The notes under the pieces are model-generated. The model was given only the letters and a program-made list of their open reading frames with translations. It was not told the DNA's origin and ran no database searches. This document shows positions 34,960 through 45,740 of a stretch of DNA of 64,000 nt, piece after piece. The stretch covers positions 1,089,001 through 1,153,000 of the forward strand of contig CAMXCT020003668.1 of the NCBI GenBank assembly GCA_947184155.2, written 5' to 3'. Every line of letters starts with the position of its first letter. Within the stretch, counting starts at the first letter, position 1. This DNA comes from Cladocopium goreaui. Its lineage: Eukaryota > Sar > Dinophyceae > Suessiales > Symbiodiniaceae. The position numbers and the translations under genes are program-made.

Positions 34960-35098
34960 TGATGATGATGATGGTGATGATGACGATGACGGTGACGGTG
35001 ACGGTGACGGTGATGGTGATGGTGATGGTGATGTGATGCTGCTGCTGCTGCTGATGCTGCTGCTGATGATGATGACGACGACGACGATGATGATGATT
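34960..35098. repeat. (GAT/GGT/GAC)n trinucleotide array
   Basis: Mixed GATGATGAC, GGTGAC, GGTGAT, GCTGCT and GACGAC triplets. Minus-strand Ser/His/Ile-rich ORFs here are artefacts. Confidence 0.9.
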
Positions 35099-35169
35099 TC
35101 CCAGATCATTTACCCATCGCTTTAACCGTGGGGTTTTCATCTGGACTATGAATGTGCTGTTTTTTTTAG

Positions 35170-35207
35170 CCGCAGAAATGGTGGAAGAAGTGGGGATACA
35201 ATGGGAT
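35170..35207 (+). CDS. candidate exon, unknown
   Basis: The acceptor tttttttag and donor gttgat enclose two bases and AEMVEEVGIQWD. The frame stays open to 35297. The link to the PDZ gene is unproven. Confidence 0.35.
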
Positions 35208-35596
35208 GTTGATAACATATTTGCTTCATGCATGCAGCACAACATGCCAACCACAATGGGGATTAATGGGTCGACCGGTTTGAAAAATAAGCAATAAACA
35301 TATATAAACATCAAATCTTTCCAAACTGCGTTTTTACCAACAATCATGCGGATGTTAAGCATCAAACACAATTATGGGAAGAGATTGATCTTCGGCGTAA
35401 ATCCTGAGGAATCCGACGGGGAATCCTGAGGAATCTCCAAAATGGCGGTGTTTCCAATGCTTTGTGAATTGGAGGAGGCAAACCCAATGGGCTGATAGGA
35501 GTATATGTTGTTATATGTTGCTTGGTGACTTCAATGATTTTCGTTTTCTTCACCTGATTTGGTATGATGATCCAAAAAAAGACTCACGTTGTTCAG

Positions 35597-35675
35597 GGGA
35601 ACGAAAAGACCACGCAGACTAACATGGCAAGGAAAACTAAAGCAGTCATCCATTGCCATGGCTGACATTCGGAAG
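35597..35675 (+). CDS. candidate exon, unknown basic segment
   Basis: The acceptor ttgttcag and donor gtattg enclose GTKRPRRLTWQGKLKQSSI then AMADIRK, strongly basic. The family is not recognised. Confidence 0.4.
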
Positions 35676-35884
35676 GTATTGATTTTCTATAGTAGTCTGA
35701 TCACCACGGTCAGTGAAAAATCCCAACTCAGGTTACCTCATGTTTGGACTATAAGCCAGCTACTGCATTCATCTTAGGAAGTAGTTGGAGCCCGACCCAT
35801 AGACAGCCGTGGTGTTTTAAGCATTTTTTGGCAATTTTTTCGTTTTTTGATGGTCTTGCATGTCAACTAGCACACAGACGTCAT

Positions 35885-36430
35885 GCTACGTTATGGTTAT
35901 CTTGGGGTGGGGTTGGGTGGGGTGGGGTGGGGCAATGACGTTCATGTCAACTTGCCCACACACGTCATGCTACATTATTGTTATGTTCTCTTGCACTTGC
36001 ACACACACACACACACGTCATGCTACGTTATGGTGATCTTCTCTTGCACTTGCTCACACACGTCATTCTACGTTATGGTGATCTTGTCTTGCACTTGCTC
36101 ACACACGTCATGCTACGCTATGGTGGTCTTCTCTTGCACTTGCACACACACGTCATGCCACGTTATGGTTGTCTTGGGGTGGGGTTGGGTAGGGTGGGGT
36201 GGGGCAATGACGTTCATGTCAACTTGCACAAACACACGTCATGCTACGTTATTGTTATGTTCTCCTGCACTTGCACACACACACACGTCATGCTACGTTA
36301 TGGTGATCTTCTCTTGCACTTGCTCACACACGTCATGCTACGTTATGGTGATCTTGTCTTGCACTTGCTCACACACGTCATGCTACGCTATGGTGATCTT
36401 CTCTTGCACTTGCACACACACGTCATGCGC
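35885..36430. repeat. CACACGTCATGCTACGTTATGG minisatellite with higher-order structure
   Basis: The unit is about 51 bp (CACACGTCATGCTACGTTAT + GGTGATCTTCTCTTGCACTT + GCT). Two superunits of about 270-300 bp each start with GGGGTGGGGTTGGGT and ATGACGTTCATGTCAACTTG. Several frames are open throughout because the unit length is a multiple of three. Confidence 0.9.
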
Positions 36431-36440
36431 ACCATTGTTT

Positions 36441-36700
36441 TTGCAGATGGAAACCGTGCTTGGGAGTCACATGCCAAAAGTTTGAAAATCAAACATGCCA
36501 AAGTGTCTCATCAAAACAAAGAATGGACCAAACAAATGCGAAGAACCTCCTTTTTTTTCCTGTCCACTGTGGCAGGGACGCAAATCGCTGACAGATGGTG
36601 GAAAGGCCTTTCCAAGACGGTTGTATGATGGAGTCAACACAAAAGAACACCCTGAATTGGAAAAAGTTTCTGTTGGCGAAAATCTTTGGGACCATTGACA
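36441..36700 (+). pseudogene. transposase-like remnant (IS1595/ISXO2-like, tentative)
   Basis: One frame reads DGNRAWESHAKSLKIKHAKV, SHQNKEWTKQMRRT and AGTQIADRWWKGLSKTV. The order DGNRAW, then VSHQ..E(W/F)T, then AGTQ…D.WW..L resembles, from memory, the C-terminal half of DDE transposases of the IS1595/ISXO2 group, whose eukaryotic relatives are Merlin elements. It is short, lacks the N-terminal half and is shifted out of frame near 36600, so it is not functional. An unrelated protein remains possible. Confidence 0.35.
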
Positions 36701-36859
36701 CCTCACCGGTTTCTCGAAGAACTTTGCAAGGCCGTCAAAGCAATGAAGCGCTTCTGAGAAGAAGGAAAAAAGTGCTGCATCCCAAAAAAACACGAACTTA
36801 TGTCAAAAAACGAAGTAGTTTTGGAGATTTTCAAAACCCTATTTTTCACGTCAACATGA

Positions 36860-36898
36860 GAAAAAATGACGTTTCGCTGTAGCGAAAACGACATTTTT
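36860..36898. repeat. small hairpin near transposon right end
   Basis: AAATGACGTTTCGCT and AGCGAAAACGACATTTT are imperfect inverted repeats with a three-base loop, just inside the right TIR. Confidence 0.6.
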
Positions 36899-37349
36899 GT
36901 TGATGAAAAACTCCTAAAACCATACGGCCGTCTATGGGTCGGGAACCAAGTAGTTAGATAAGTTAGATACTTTAGAGAGATCTGGGCATAGCTATTAGAT
37001 ACAAAAGGAGGCCCGCTTCCAGATACACCCAGGTCAAGATGCGCGTTCATCATTATGGATTTCTGTAGCATCTGGATGTTCTGTGAGCCGTGCCCTGGAG
37101 AACACGGTCTGACTGCCGCACCGCATGTCACGAAGGTGACCGCAAGTGTTGGTTGAACTGATTGGACTTGGCACCAGAAAAAAGGACTCCTTAATGGAAA
37201 CCGGAAGCAGCTGGGTGGTGTCATGTTTGTTGTTTTTGATTTGATCTGGACATTAATAGACTAACTACTATTAAAGTAGCTCTGGATTTGATTGAATCCC
37301 TCCACCACCGGCAAAGGTCAACGGGATATCTTGTTGGTGCTTGTTTCAG

Positions 37350-37424
37350 TTGTTTCACATCCGTCGTATCCCTCGATCATGGCAAGCATTATCCTTTGTC
37401 AGGAACAAGTTCGAAGAATCAGAG
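37350..37424 (+). CDS. exon, unknown protein
   Basis: The acceptor tgtttcag and donor gtttat enclose exactly 25 codons: LFHIRRIPRSWQALSFVRNK then FEESE. The family is not recognised. The 37425-37685 stretch has further open frames (for example around 37500-37605) without decisive splice sites. Confidence 0.5.
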
Positions 37425-37685
37425 GTTTATGATGGATTTCTGATGATTTCTTATGTTCATCATGTTTCCTTGAGATCCCCGTGTCGTATGGTTCAACATC
37501 CCATACTTTTACCGCAGAATCGAACACACCTTACGCCTTACGCCATGGCAGCACAGGCTCCGCCGACTGGACTGAGTCATCGTCCCCGACCGAGGTGCCA
37601 AACATCTGTTCAGATTTCAAGACAGGCCATTATTTGTTGGATGATTTTCCCAATGTGTTTTTCCCATATGATTCCCATCTATATA

Positions 37686-38303
37686 GATGATTTTCCCATG
37701 ATTTTTCCCATTTAAAAAGCTGATTTTCCCATGATTTTTCCCATTTATAGCTGATATTCCCATGATTTTTCCCATTTATAGCTGATTTTCCCATGATTTT
37801 TCCCATTTATAGCTGATATTCCCATGATTTTTCCCATTTATAGCTGATTTTCCCATGATTTTTCCCAATTTATAGCTGATTTTCCCATGATTTTTCCCAT
37901 TTATAGCTGATTTTCCCATGATTTTTCCCATTTATAGCTGATTTTCCCATGATTTTTCCATTTAAAGCTGATTTTCCCATGATTTTTCCCATTTATAGCT
38001 GATTTTCCCATGATTTTTCCCATTTAAAGCTGATTTTCCCATGATTTTTCCCATTTATAGCTGATTTTCCCATGATTTTTCCCATTTATAGCTGATTTTC
38101 CCATGATTTTTCCCATTTATAGCTGATTTTCCCATGATTTTTCCCATTTATAGCTGATTTTCCCATGATTTTTCCCATTTAAAGCTGATTTTTCCCATGA
38201 TTTTTCCCATTTAAAGCTGATTTTCCCATGATTTTTCCCATTTATAGCTGATTTTCCCATGATTTTTCCCATTTATAGCTGATTTTCCCATGATTTTTCC
38301 CAT
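37686..38303. repeat. 31-bp satellite, about 20 copies
   Basis: The unit is CCCATTTATAGCTGATTTTC + CCATGATTTTT, with rare TTTAAAGC variants and one-base indels. It abuts the acceptor of the exon at 38333. The unit resembles the core of family A/B elements (CCATTTATAG…TGATTT…CCATG). Confidence 0.95.
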
Positions 38304-38332
38304 TGAGACCTCTTGGTTCGGTGATTTCCCAG

Positions 38333-38437
38333 CCCTTCGCTCCGCTGATCAGGTCTTTGACATCGGCCACGACTCGGAGGATGATGTGGGACACATCTCC
38401 TCGGCCGTGCGCGCGTTGAATGTGGATTCCGTGGATG
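38333..38437 (+). CDS. exon, unknown acidic protein segment
   Basis: The acceptor atttcccag and donor gtcggt enclose LRSADQVFDIGHDSEDDVGH then ISSAVRALNVDSVDG. Third positions are GC-rich in contrast with the adjacent satellite. An internal acceptor (gatcag) is possible. Confidence 0.6.
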
Positions 38438-38925
38438 GTCGGTGGGCTCAGGGGGTTCCAGTTAGCTATAGTTAGCTGGGCCCCAGCTGGATGGTTTATG
38501 CAAGGGGGTACTCCCATAGGAAACCTCTATATGGATCGATATATGGATTTTATAGTATATATATATGTATATTAATATAAAATTATATAATATGGATTAA
38601 GTATACAGTATATGGTTTATTATTATGTCATTATTTATGTAGATTAACTATGACGAGCTTCGGTAAGTATCAGACTTTTTCTTGGGATTTAGTGGGCGTA
38701 TGGCGTATGTTCCATGTTTTTGATGGGATATAGAACCAACCAGACCATGGTTGGATGGTGGATGTGGGGACAGCGAAAAGCCTTTGATACCTTTTTCTTG
38801 AATTATCGTCACATATCGTCACCTACCAGAAGCTAGATCATAAATATGGCAAATTTTCGATCATTTGCAGATGAATTTGCTAGGAAAAGCGATGATATCT
38901 ATTTGCTAGGAAAAGCTAGGAAAAG

Positions 38926-38978
38926 CGGTTTTGCTCCGTCGCCACGCGGTGAAACCACGGCAGACTTCAAACTGGGAG
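38926..38978 (+). CDS. exon, unknown
   Basis: The acceptor aaaag and donor gtgaaa enclose GFAPSPRGETTADFKLGG with phase 2 in and phase 1 out. Directly upstream GCTAGGAAAAGC is repeated three times, which may provide alternative acceptors. Confidence 0.45.
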
Positions 38979-39111
38979 GTGAAAACAAATGTGCCATAGT
39001 CCGGATGGGCTGAGCTGTACTTCTATAATCTTCTAGGTATATAACTTATATCTACCTCAACTGCAAGGGTGCACTGGTCACTGGTCACTGGAAGCTATTG
39101 AAACATCGTGG

Positions 39112-39223
39112 GTTGGTCAGCGGTTCTTCGTGTCCCAGCCACTCCCGACCAGCACGTCTCAGGTGTCCTTGCACCAACTGAGAAGTTTTGGGCTCAGGGA
39201 CAAACAGGGAGCTGGACATGGGG
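39112..39223 (+). CDS. low-confidence exon, unknown
   Basis: After ttggtcag the frame reads RFFVSQPLPTSTSQVSLHQL then RSFGLRDKQGAGHG. No good GT donor was seen; the end is approximate. Confidence 0.3.
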
Positions 39224-39361
39224 AATCTAGATGAATCTAGTTGGAGTTTGGTGAAGGATAGGTATCAGTGGGATTCACTGGGTTTATTTTTGGCTTCAAA
39301 AAATGTGGAGGATATGGGAGAATTATGCGCAGCTTAAGATGGAAGTTGTTTTCACGGAATC

Positions 39362-41200
39362 ATGCAGGATCACCATGAAACACGCTATGGAAGCGATTTC
39401 AAAGGATTGGCAGATAAGGATGGCAGCAAAGTTTTTTTTGTTTGGTATCGGCCGAGGAGTGAAATCACCTTGAAGGAAGGAAGTTTAGAAGTCAAACTTC
39501 CGACAATATGGACAGATGAAAAGCAGAGATGGGGAGAGTCAGAGAAGAGAAGAGAAGAAGAAAGAAGATCACAAAAGGTGCGCGAAAAGGTAGGAAAGTC
39601 ACATTTCTGGCTCCGCAGGGTCGAAAAGTAGGCTCGCTAAAGCTAAAGCGACGGGTGCGGAGCCATCTGGCCAGATGAGAGATGAAAAATTGCACGCCGT
39701 TGTGGCGCGAAGCAAATTTCGAAGTCAAAATGTACAAAGCACGTCAGCTTCGGAGCACTTTTAGGAATTGAGATGTCGAAAAAGTGCACGCTGTTATGGC
39801 GCGAAGCACATTTCGAAGTCAAAATGTACAAAGCACGTCAGCTTCGGAGCACTTTTACCTAGCGAACCTAGAACCCTGGAATTTGTAGGTCCCAACATGA
39901 AAACCTGGTTTTGGAGGAGATTTACAAAAAAGGCAGGTTAAAAAAAAATAAATGTTTTTTAAAGAACCATCGCTTTTTGTCCAGTTAGATGATGTTTACA
40001 AATATCTTCGCAAGGGAAAACGTCTACAAATTCCCATTGAGTGGCGCCACTTAATTCCGAAACCATGAACTCAATAGGAGTGAGGTTTCTATTTAATTGC
40101 CTGGGATGAGGGACCAGAGCTACACATTCTAACATTTTCTCTTGGTGTTTGAATTTTGGGGAACAACAACATATTTTTTTTTTGGCACTGGCGCACGAAA
40201 AGATAGGTTCCTTATGGTTCTTTTAAAGACCCCGTATTTATATGTATTTATCCTGTAGCGAACCCGTCATTATCCCGTAGCGGACCCGTATTTTGTTCAA
40301 ACTGGGCAGAACCTATGTTTTCAGAACCCATATTTAAACCATACTGAACCCGTCTTTAACCCGTAGGAAGCCGTAGTAAGAATATGGGTTCTGGGCTCTG
40401 GTTCCTGGGTGCCCTGTGACGGGTGTTCAGGCCCGATTTGCAGGACAAGCTTGCCCCAAAAAGTTGGATCCATGACTTGCGGCCTCAAAGCTGACGCCTT
40501 CAGGGTTCTTTTCTCAAATTACAGGGATGTCAGGACTGATAAATGGCTTCTTGTGGATTCCAGTGGATATGATGGGGCAGGTGCAAACGATGATGAAATA
40601 TCAGGTAGATAAAAAAAACAGGTTCTTTTTAAGAACCTTGTTTTTGTTGTAAAACCCCGGCTGTTTTCACTGGCCCGGCAGTTTTTCAGGTCCCCGGCTC
40701 TCTTGGTAGGAATTGAGATGTCGAAAAAGTGCACGTCGTTGTGGCGCGAAGCAGATTTTGAAGTCAAAATGCATACAGCACCTCAGTGTCGGACCGCTTT
40801 TCGAAGTTGACCTGTCAAAAAAGTGCACGCCGTTGTGGCGCAAAGCACATTTCCAAGTCAAATTTTTAAGAACACTAAATGCCCGGACCACTTTTGAAGG
40901 TTCAGATGCGGTTTTGCATGGCAGGCGCAAGGGTTTCTGCACCTTGCCAAAAGTGAGCAAAACGTGAAGGTCTTGTGCATTTCCAAAACCGATGCCAGGC
41001 GTGGGACATTTGAAGAGGATCTGCAAAAATGCAATGCGCGTGGCAGACGCAGTACAAGAGACATGTCCATCAGAGATGTCAGGAGGTCAGGGCGCTGATT
41101 TCCTGAGAAGTCGATACAAGGCCGTCAGCTCTACACTCAACTTTCCATTTTTGAGGGAAATCTTCGCAGAATTGCTGCATTTTTGATGTTGTCAAATTAG
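39362..41200. repeat. decayed interspersed repeat (Symbiodiniaceae-type), with 92-bp subrepeats
   Basis: The stretch contains an Arg/Glu-rich segment (EKRREEERRSQKVREK), then MRDEKLHAVVARSKFRSQ and four copies of a 92-bp unit (39684-39763, 39767-39857, 40708-40803, 40804-40895) holding TGTCGAAAAAGTGCACG. The end has VADAVQETCPSEMSGGQGAD. I recognise these phrases as high-copy sequence in Symbiodiniaceae assemblies. It is broken by stops and frame changes, so it is a relic and not a gene. Between subrepeats (39870-40690) nothing else is supported. Confidence 0.65.
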
Positions 41201-41289
41201 AGCATTCAGGAAATCTCGCAGATTTGCTGCGTTTTCGATGCTGCCAAGTTAAAACATAGAGGAAGTCTCGCAGGATAGCTTCGCTTTCA

Positions 41290-41885
41290 AGCTTGCAGAT
41301 AAACAGATAAATTGATAGACAGCTACAACTACAACTTCAACTATAACTACTGTACATTACACAACACAAGATAACACAACCACAACTACAACTACACCTA
41401 CGCCTACAACTACACTACATTACACTACACTACCCTAGTTACACTCGACTATGCTACACTACAATTACAACTAAAAATTTCACTACAACTACACCTACAA
41501 GTACACTACATTAAGCTACACTACATTTACCTACAGCTACAACTACAAGCACAACCACAACTACAACTACAACTACATTTCATTACAGTACGCTACACTA
41601 ATTACACTACATTACCCTGCAACTAATTGCACCTGCAACTAATTGCACCTGCAGCTAATTGCAACTACAACTACACTACTTGACACTACACTACACTAGA
41701 CTACACTGACACTACGCTATACCACACTACAGCGCACAACACTACAGACACTACACCAATTAAACCACACCAGAACTGCAACTGCACTGCAACTACAACT
41801 ACACTACACTAATTGCACTACACCACAACTACAACTCCACTACAACTACAACTACAACTACAACTACAACTGCGCTACACCACGC
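41290..41885. repeat. degenerate CTACAA/CTACACTA array, about 600 bp
   Basis: ACAACT, ACACTA and TACACT steps in irregular order, C and A rich on this strand with almost no G. No coding potential beyond repeat-driven Thr/Gln/Leu frames. Confidence 0.9.
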
Positions 41886-42815
41886 TACATCCAGCAGTTG
41901 TGGGTGAAATACCATTGCAGCCACTCCAAAAAACACAACTCCGACCTTTCGGTCCATCAATGGGTTCGCTCTGCCATCCATGCATCACAACAACTCAGCC
42001 CTCCTATAGCGTCCTATCTTTGAAACTTCCGCCGCCTCCTTGCGCGGTACTACTGGTAGATTGTGATTACAGTTGACTCAGTAGACGAAGTGGGAAGTAG
42101 TGCCGTAGAAAAAAAACGGTTTCGGCTCAGGGCTGGGTTTGTCCATCTGTTATTGGGATGTCACCTTTTTTGGGCTGGGGGATGTTGGGGTCTTTGGATC
42201 CCCGTGAATGTTACGTTTGATCGGCTGCTTTAAGCATTTCGTTTCCAGCCACTGATCGCTCAGACCATGGGCGCCCTGGGCTGCAGATAGGCGAGAAAAC
42301 CTCCGGCTGCGGGGTATGTGTCCAACGGCTACACCAAGTATTTCATACTATTTCCACGTAATCCATGTGTAGTTCAATGTAATTTTTTTCTTTACCTTTT
42401 AGTTGAATTATGGTTGCTTTCAAGACAGCTTGCACATGCCCACCATGAAACCACAGATGATAAAGATAAAGAGAAACACTGTGGTTGATTTGAATCAAAA
42501 ATTTGGGTTTGTTTCAAAATCGAGGTGCCCCAAATCTCGTACTTGACTCATGGTTATCAGTTTTTCTTGTCAATGGCCATTTCAGGTACCTAGATTGGAG
42601 GTAATGTAGCATAGAAAACCATATTGTGGGGGGATATCTCCTTACATAGCACTTACATAGACCTTATATATCCTTATATATGGTCGGTACCTCCAATAAA
42701 TCGGTTCCTGAAATGCCCGGTGATCTTATTAAAGCAGCCATAAACCCTGCCATAATCAGATCCCGTTGGAAGAAACCTCACCCCCCTGGGCGCCCTGGGC
42801 GTCCGGCAGATCTCC

Positions 42816-42931
42816 TGATTCTGGCGTTGGTGAAGGTTCTACAGTATGGGCCAGAGATCCGCAGGAGGTTTACGTGGGCCACCGGGGCCACCGGGGCCAC
42901 CAAACTGGTTTTGTTGATCCAAGCGATGGAA
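42816..42931 (+). CDS. candidate exon, unknown
   Basis: After tccggcag one frame reads LLILALVKVLQYGPEIRRRF then TWATGATGATKLVLL and stops at TGA; another frame is also open (GHRGHRGHQTGF). A triplicated GGGCCACC makes the second half repeat-like. Confidence 0.35.
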
Positions 42932-43109
42932 TGAGGTTTCAAGGATTCCAAGGATTCCAAGAAGGTCGAATCCATCGTTGAAGTTTGAAGTTTCATATCA
43001 GTTTCATTATATAAGTGTCATTTTTCCCACTTGTGGCTGGCTAGAGTGAGCCAAACGATGCCAAAAGAGGAAGGAATTTGGTGCAAATCCCGTGGATTAA
43101 GGCCCCTTC

Positions 43110-43192
43110 CAGCATTTCCAAAGCCGTCGTCGACGGATCCAAGGACAAGGCTGGGCAGCCGGGCGGAGTTGACCAAATGCAGCAAGATTGTG
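43110..43192 (+). CDS. candidate exon, frame undecided
   Basis: The acceptor ccttccag and donor gtatcg enclose about 83 nt with two open frames: ISKAVVDGSKDKAGQPGG… and FPKPSSTDPRTRLGSRAE…. The second has the higher GC3. The family is not recognised. Confidence 0.4.
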
Positions 43193-43506
43193 GTATCGGA
43201 CCAGCCCAATATTTGGTTGGTTTCAGAATGTTTCAGATGCCCGCGGATGACGCTTGTGGAGTCTCGTTTTTGTGTGTATAAGGCTGTATAAGGGGTACTT
43301 GGACGAATTTGGAGGATCATCCGACTTGAGTGGCTAGAGCCATGAGTTTGCCACCAAAACCTGTGGTACCCTCCTGCAATGCAGTTGCTAGTCACAGATT
43401 CAATGGATTACTTGAGGGATGAGTTGCATTGAGTTTCCATTTTAAATCATTTTACCCCTAAAATTGGAAGGGCAGAGGTGTGTGGGGCAGCTGAAATTTG
43501 AAGCAG

Positions 43507-43625
43507 CAGGAGCGGGCTGATGTGTGGACCGTGGAGGACGGAAAAACTGGTCGCTGCAAACGCTCGCTGCATGGTGGATGTATGTGCTTTCCAGCATCCA
43601 GCATAGACACACGGCGTTCGGCACC
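43507..43625 (+). CDS. candidate exon, unknown
   Basis: After gaagcag the frame reads QERADVWTVEDGKTGRCKRS then LHGGCMCFPASSIDTRRSAP. The 3' end is not fixed by a donor. Confidence 0.35.
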
Positions 43626-43921
43626 CATATGCCATATATTCACATCATTCGCGACGATCTTGCAAGAACGGGATTGGGCCAAACAAATGTTGGGCTTTTG
43701 ATCATCCCAATCCTTGGCGGTGCATCCCAGTTAGCATATAACAGCCCCACACAAATGCACCATATTTGAAAGATTTTAAAGCGTTGGCTTTAACATCGGT
43801 GTATCACCCACCTATAGCAGAAGAATAGTCGTTCATCACTATTTCTAACTTTTTGGGTTGCTACTGGAATGCACATCCAAGTGAGGTATTTGGGATGGAA
43901 AAAAACATCAACCAGCCACAG

Positions 43922-43987
43922 GACTGGGATTCACAGCTGGCGCGTTTGAAAGAGGCCCAAAGGAGTGTTCGCCTAGATCTCCTTTGC
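43922..43987 (+). CDS. exon, unknown helical segment
   Basis: The acceptor agccacag and donor gtgggt enclose 22 codons, DWDSQLARLKEAQRSVRLDL then LC, likely a coiled coil. Confidence 0.6.
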
Positions 43988-44356
43988 GTGGGTCAAAATC
44001 ATTCGAAATCTATGGTTTTCGTTGACTTTCTATATGGTTGTCTCGTAAAAGTGTGGATAATGCTGTGCAGTATACCACCCCCTAACGTGGCTATTGTAAC
44101 ATACAGTACAGTATTTAAACGGGGAAAATAATGATGAACCATGAGTTTATAATCAGTCGTGGGCACGCCCATATGGTTTTCCTTGTCGGTAATCACTGAT
44201 TAATGGCACTGGTACTTTCATGAGAAATCCATTGTATATGGATAAAACTGGCTGGTTTCAGTTTGGCTGGCATTTCATGCGTACTGTTCAAGCACAATTC
44301 TTTGGGGCAATGATCTCGAATCTGACCCTTTTCTTCTGTGGGAGGATGGGTTGCAG

Positions 44357-44486
44357 CAAGGTGCCAACGCCCTGCCGTGTGCCGGATGGAACCGATGCCA
44401 AACAAAAGCAGGCACAGCGCAGGATGGAACAAAGCAAGACCCGAAGTGGAAAACGAATAGTTCGCGAACTGGAAAACGAACACCAT
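44357..44486 (+). CDS. exon, unknown charged helical segment
   Basis: The acceptor gttgcag and donor gtatgg enclose VPTPCRVPDGTDAKQKQAQR then RMEQSKTRSGKRIVRELENE. It is strongly charged and helix-forming. The family is not recognised. Confidence 0.6.
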
Positions 44487-44568
44487 GTATGGTTTACTAA
44501 TGTTTACTAATGTTTACTATCTTACTCGCCTTTAGCTCTGCTCCTTGTGAGGTGATGAAGAGAGAGAT

Positions 44569-44629
44569 GGTTTACTATGGTTTACATGGTGTTGTTCAAT
44601 AGCTATGTTAAACTACTCTAGAGGGTACA
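44569..44629. mobile_element. family B element, 3' fragment
   Basis: GGTTTACATGGTG…, then AATAGCTATGTTAAACTACTCTAGAGGGTA, matching the family B 3' arm only. Confidence 0.5.
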
Positions 44630-44943
44630 CGATGTGATTCACTGGATTAATCATGGGGGAAGATTTTGAGGTGTCGTGGGATCCAAGTTGGAGATGCATA
44701 CGCTTGAGCCAATCCAAGAGTGAGAAGATATCACCAAGCGAAGTAAGCGAAGTCGGGCCCAAAGACACCAACATAACTTCCAATCATAATGTCATGCTCA
44801 GAGCTGCACACGAAGTAATTATATAAATTGTATATAACAATAGTCTTCAATCAAGCTGAGAAGCGAAAATACCCTAACTATAAAGATAATCATATCCATA
44901 CGCTCATTTTTTGCAGGAGATCTGAGACAATGATAGGTGGCAG

Positions 44944-45063
44944 GTATCACAAGCACGGAGGTGTTTCGGCACAGTGGCACAACCTCAGGTGGCTGATGCG
45001 ATCCGGGCTGAACTGCAGGCGAGAGATGGGACATACATGGAAATTCAAATTGCGCCTTCCTGA
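44944..45063 (+). CDS. candidate (terminal?) exon, unknown
   Basis: The acceptor gtggcag is followed by 39 codons (ARRCFGTVAQPQVADAIRAE then LQARDGTYMEIQIAPS) and a TGA stop at 45061. No strong donor occurs before the stop, so it could end a gene. A second acceptor (cctcag) lies inside. Confidence 0.4.
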   Translation, partial: VSQARRCFGTVAQPQVADAIRAELQARDGTYMEIQIAPS

Positions 45064-45116
45064 CCATAGGGGTTCCACCAGAACCTAGGGTGAGATCCAC
45101 ATTTATGATATTGATA

Positions 45117-45208
45117 TACCATCTGGTTATTTAACATAGCCATGGAAAATCACCATTTTTATATATTTTTATTAGGTAAACCATCTATAAATGGGCCATT
45201 TTCCATGG
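45117..45208. mobile_element. introner-like element, family A (copy 7, 3' arm lost)
   Basis: The 5' arm and centre are intact, with an extra TATATATTTTTA insertion, but the last about 20 bases (CTATGTTAAATAACCAGA…) are missing and an open reading frame follows. Confidence 0.75.
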
Positions 45209-45216
45209 ATATATGG

Positions 45217-45313
45217 TGTGCCCTTGGATGATTTGGCAACGCCGTTCCGGTGCCAGAAACGAGGTGGCATTTTCAGCAAAACCATCCCCAAGCTGCGGAT
45301 CCAAACCATCCAA
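45217..45313 (+). CDS. candidate exon abutting a truncated element
   Basis: The frame reads GVPLDDLATPFRCQKRGGIF then SKTIPKLRIQTIQ and ends at a gtcatg donor. No acceptor separates it from the truncated family A element; the same frame is open back into the element, including an ATG at about 45191. Confidence 0.4.
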
Positions 45314-45505
45314 GTCATGGCATGTCATCCCATTGTGCCCACCTTATGGTTGTGATGATTGGCGACAACTGGCATGAATGCTTGATATGACTTGCCATGA
45401 TCTCATGTTTGAAATGCCATTGCTGGACAAATCCCATTAAGCATCATCACTTGGATTTGAAAAGATGGTAGTAATCCCCACTTGGAACTCCACTATATCA
45501 TATCA

Positions 45506-45608
45506 ACCTCGGGTTATTTAAATGGGCCATGGAAAATGGCCCATTTATAGATGGTTTACCTATTAAACATGGTGATTTTCCATGGCCATGTTAAATAACC
45601 AGATGGTA
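45506..45608. mobile_element. introner-like element, family A (copy 8)
   Basis: Diverged 5' arm (ACCTCGGGTTATTTAAATGG) and good 3' arm (GTTAAATAACCAGATGGTA). Confidence 0.75.
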
Positions 45609-45740
45609 TATCCCCTGATCATATCCTCACTGCATCCCCATGACGGATGTTGAATGCCCTTGTGAGTTGTCCACGAATGGGACGATCTTAGATGGTCCCT
45701 GGGATTAGTGGACAGTGGTCAGTAAGTGAGTTGTAAGGTA

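Larger units (their letters stand above)
35780..36957. mobile_element. TIR-bounded DNA transposon, possibly Merlin/IS1595-like
   Basis: Left end AGTAGTTGGAGCCCGACCCA followed by TAGACAGCCGTGG is the inverted counterpart of the right end …CCGTCTATGGGTCGGGAACC then AAGTAGT, with over 30 bases matching. Inside are a higher-order tandem array (35885-36430) and a coding remnant (36441-36700). The length of about 1.18 kb suits a small DDE transposon. Target-site duplications were not recognised with confidence. Confidence 0.6.

Noticed and set aside
35883-36440. 200- and 216-codon overlapping ORFs with SCYVMVIF/HVMLRYGDL repeats
   Set aside because: Two frames are open together because the minisatellite unit is a multiple of three.
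36703-37224. 173-codon minus-strand ORF
   Set aside because: It overlaps the transposon right end, has no recognisable domain and lies on the strand opposite to all supported genes.
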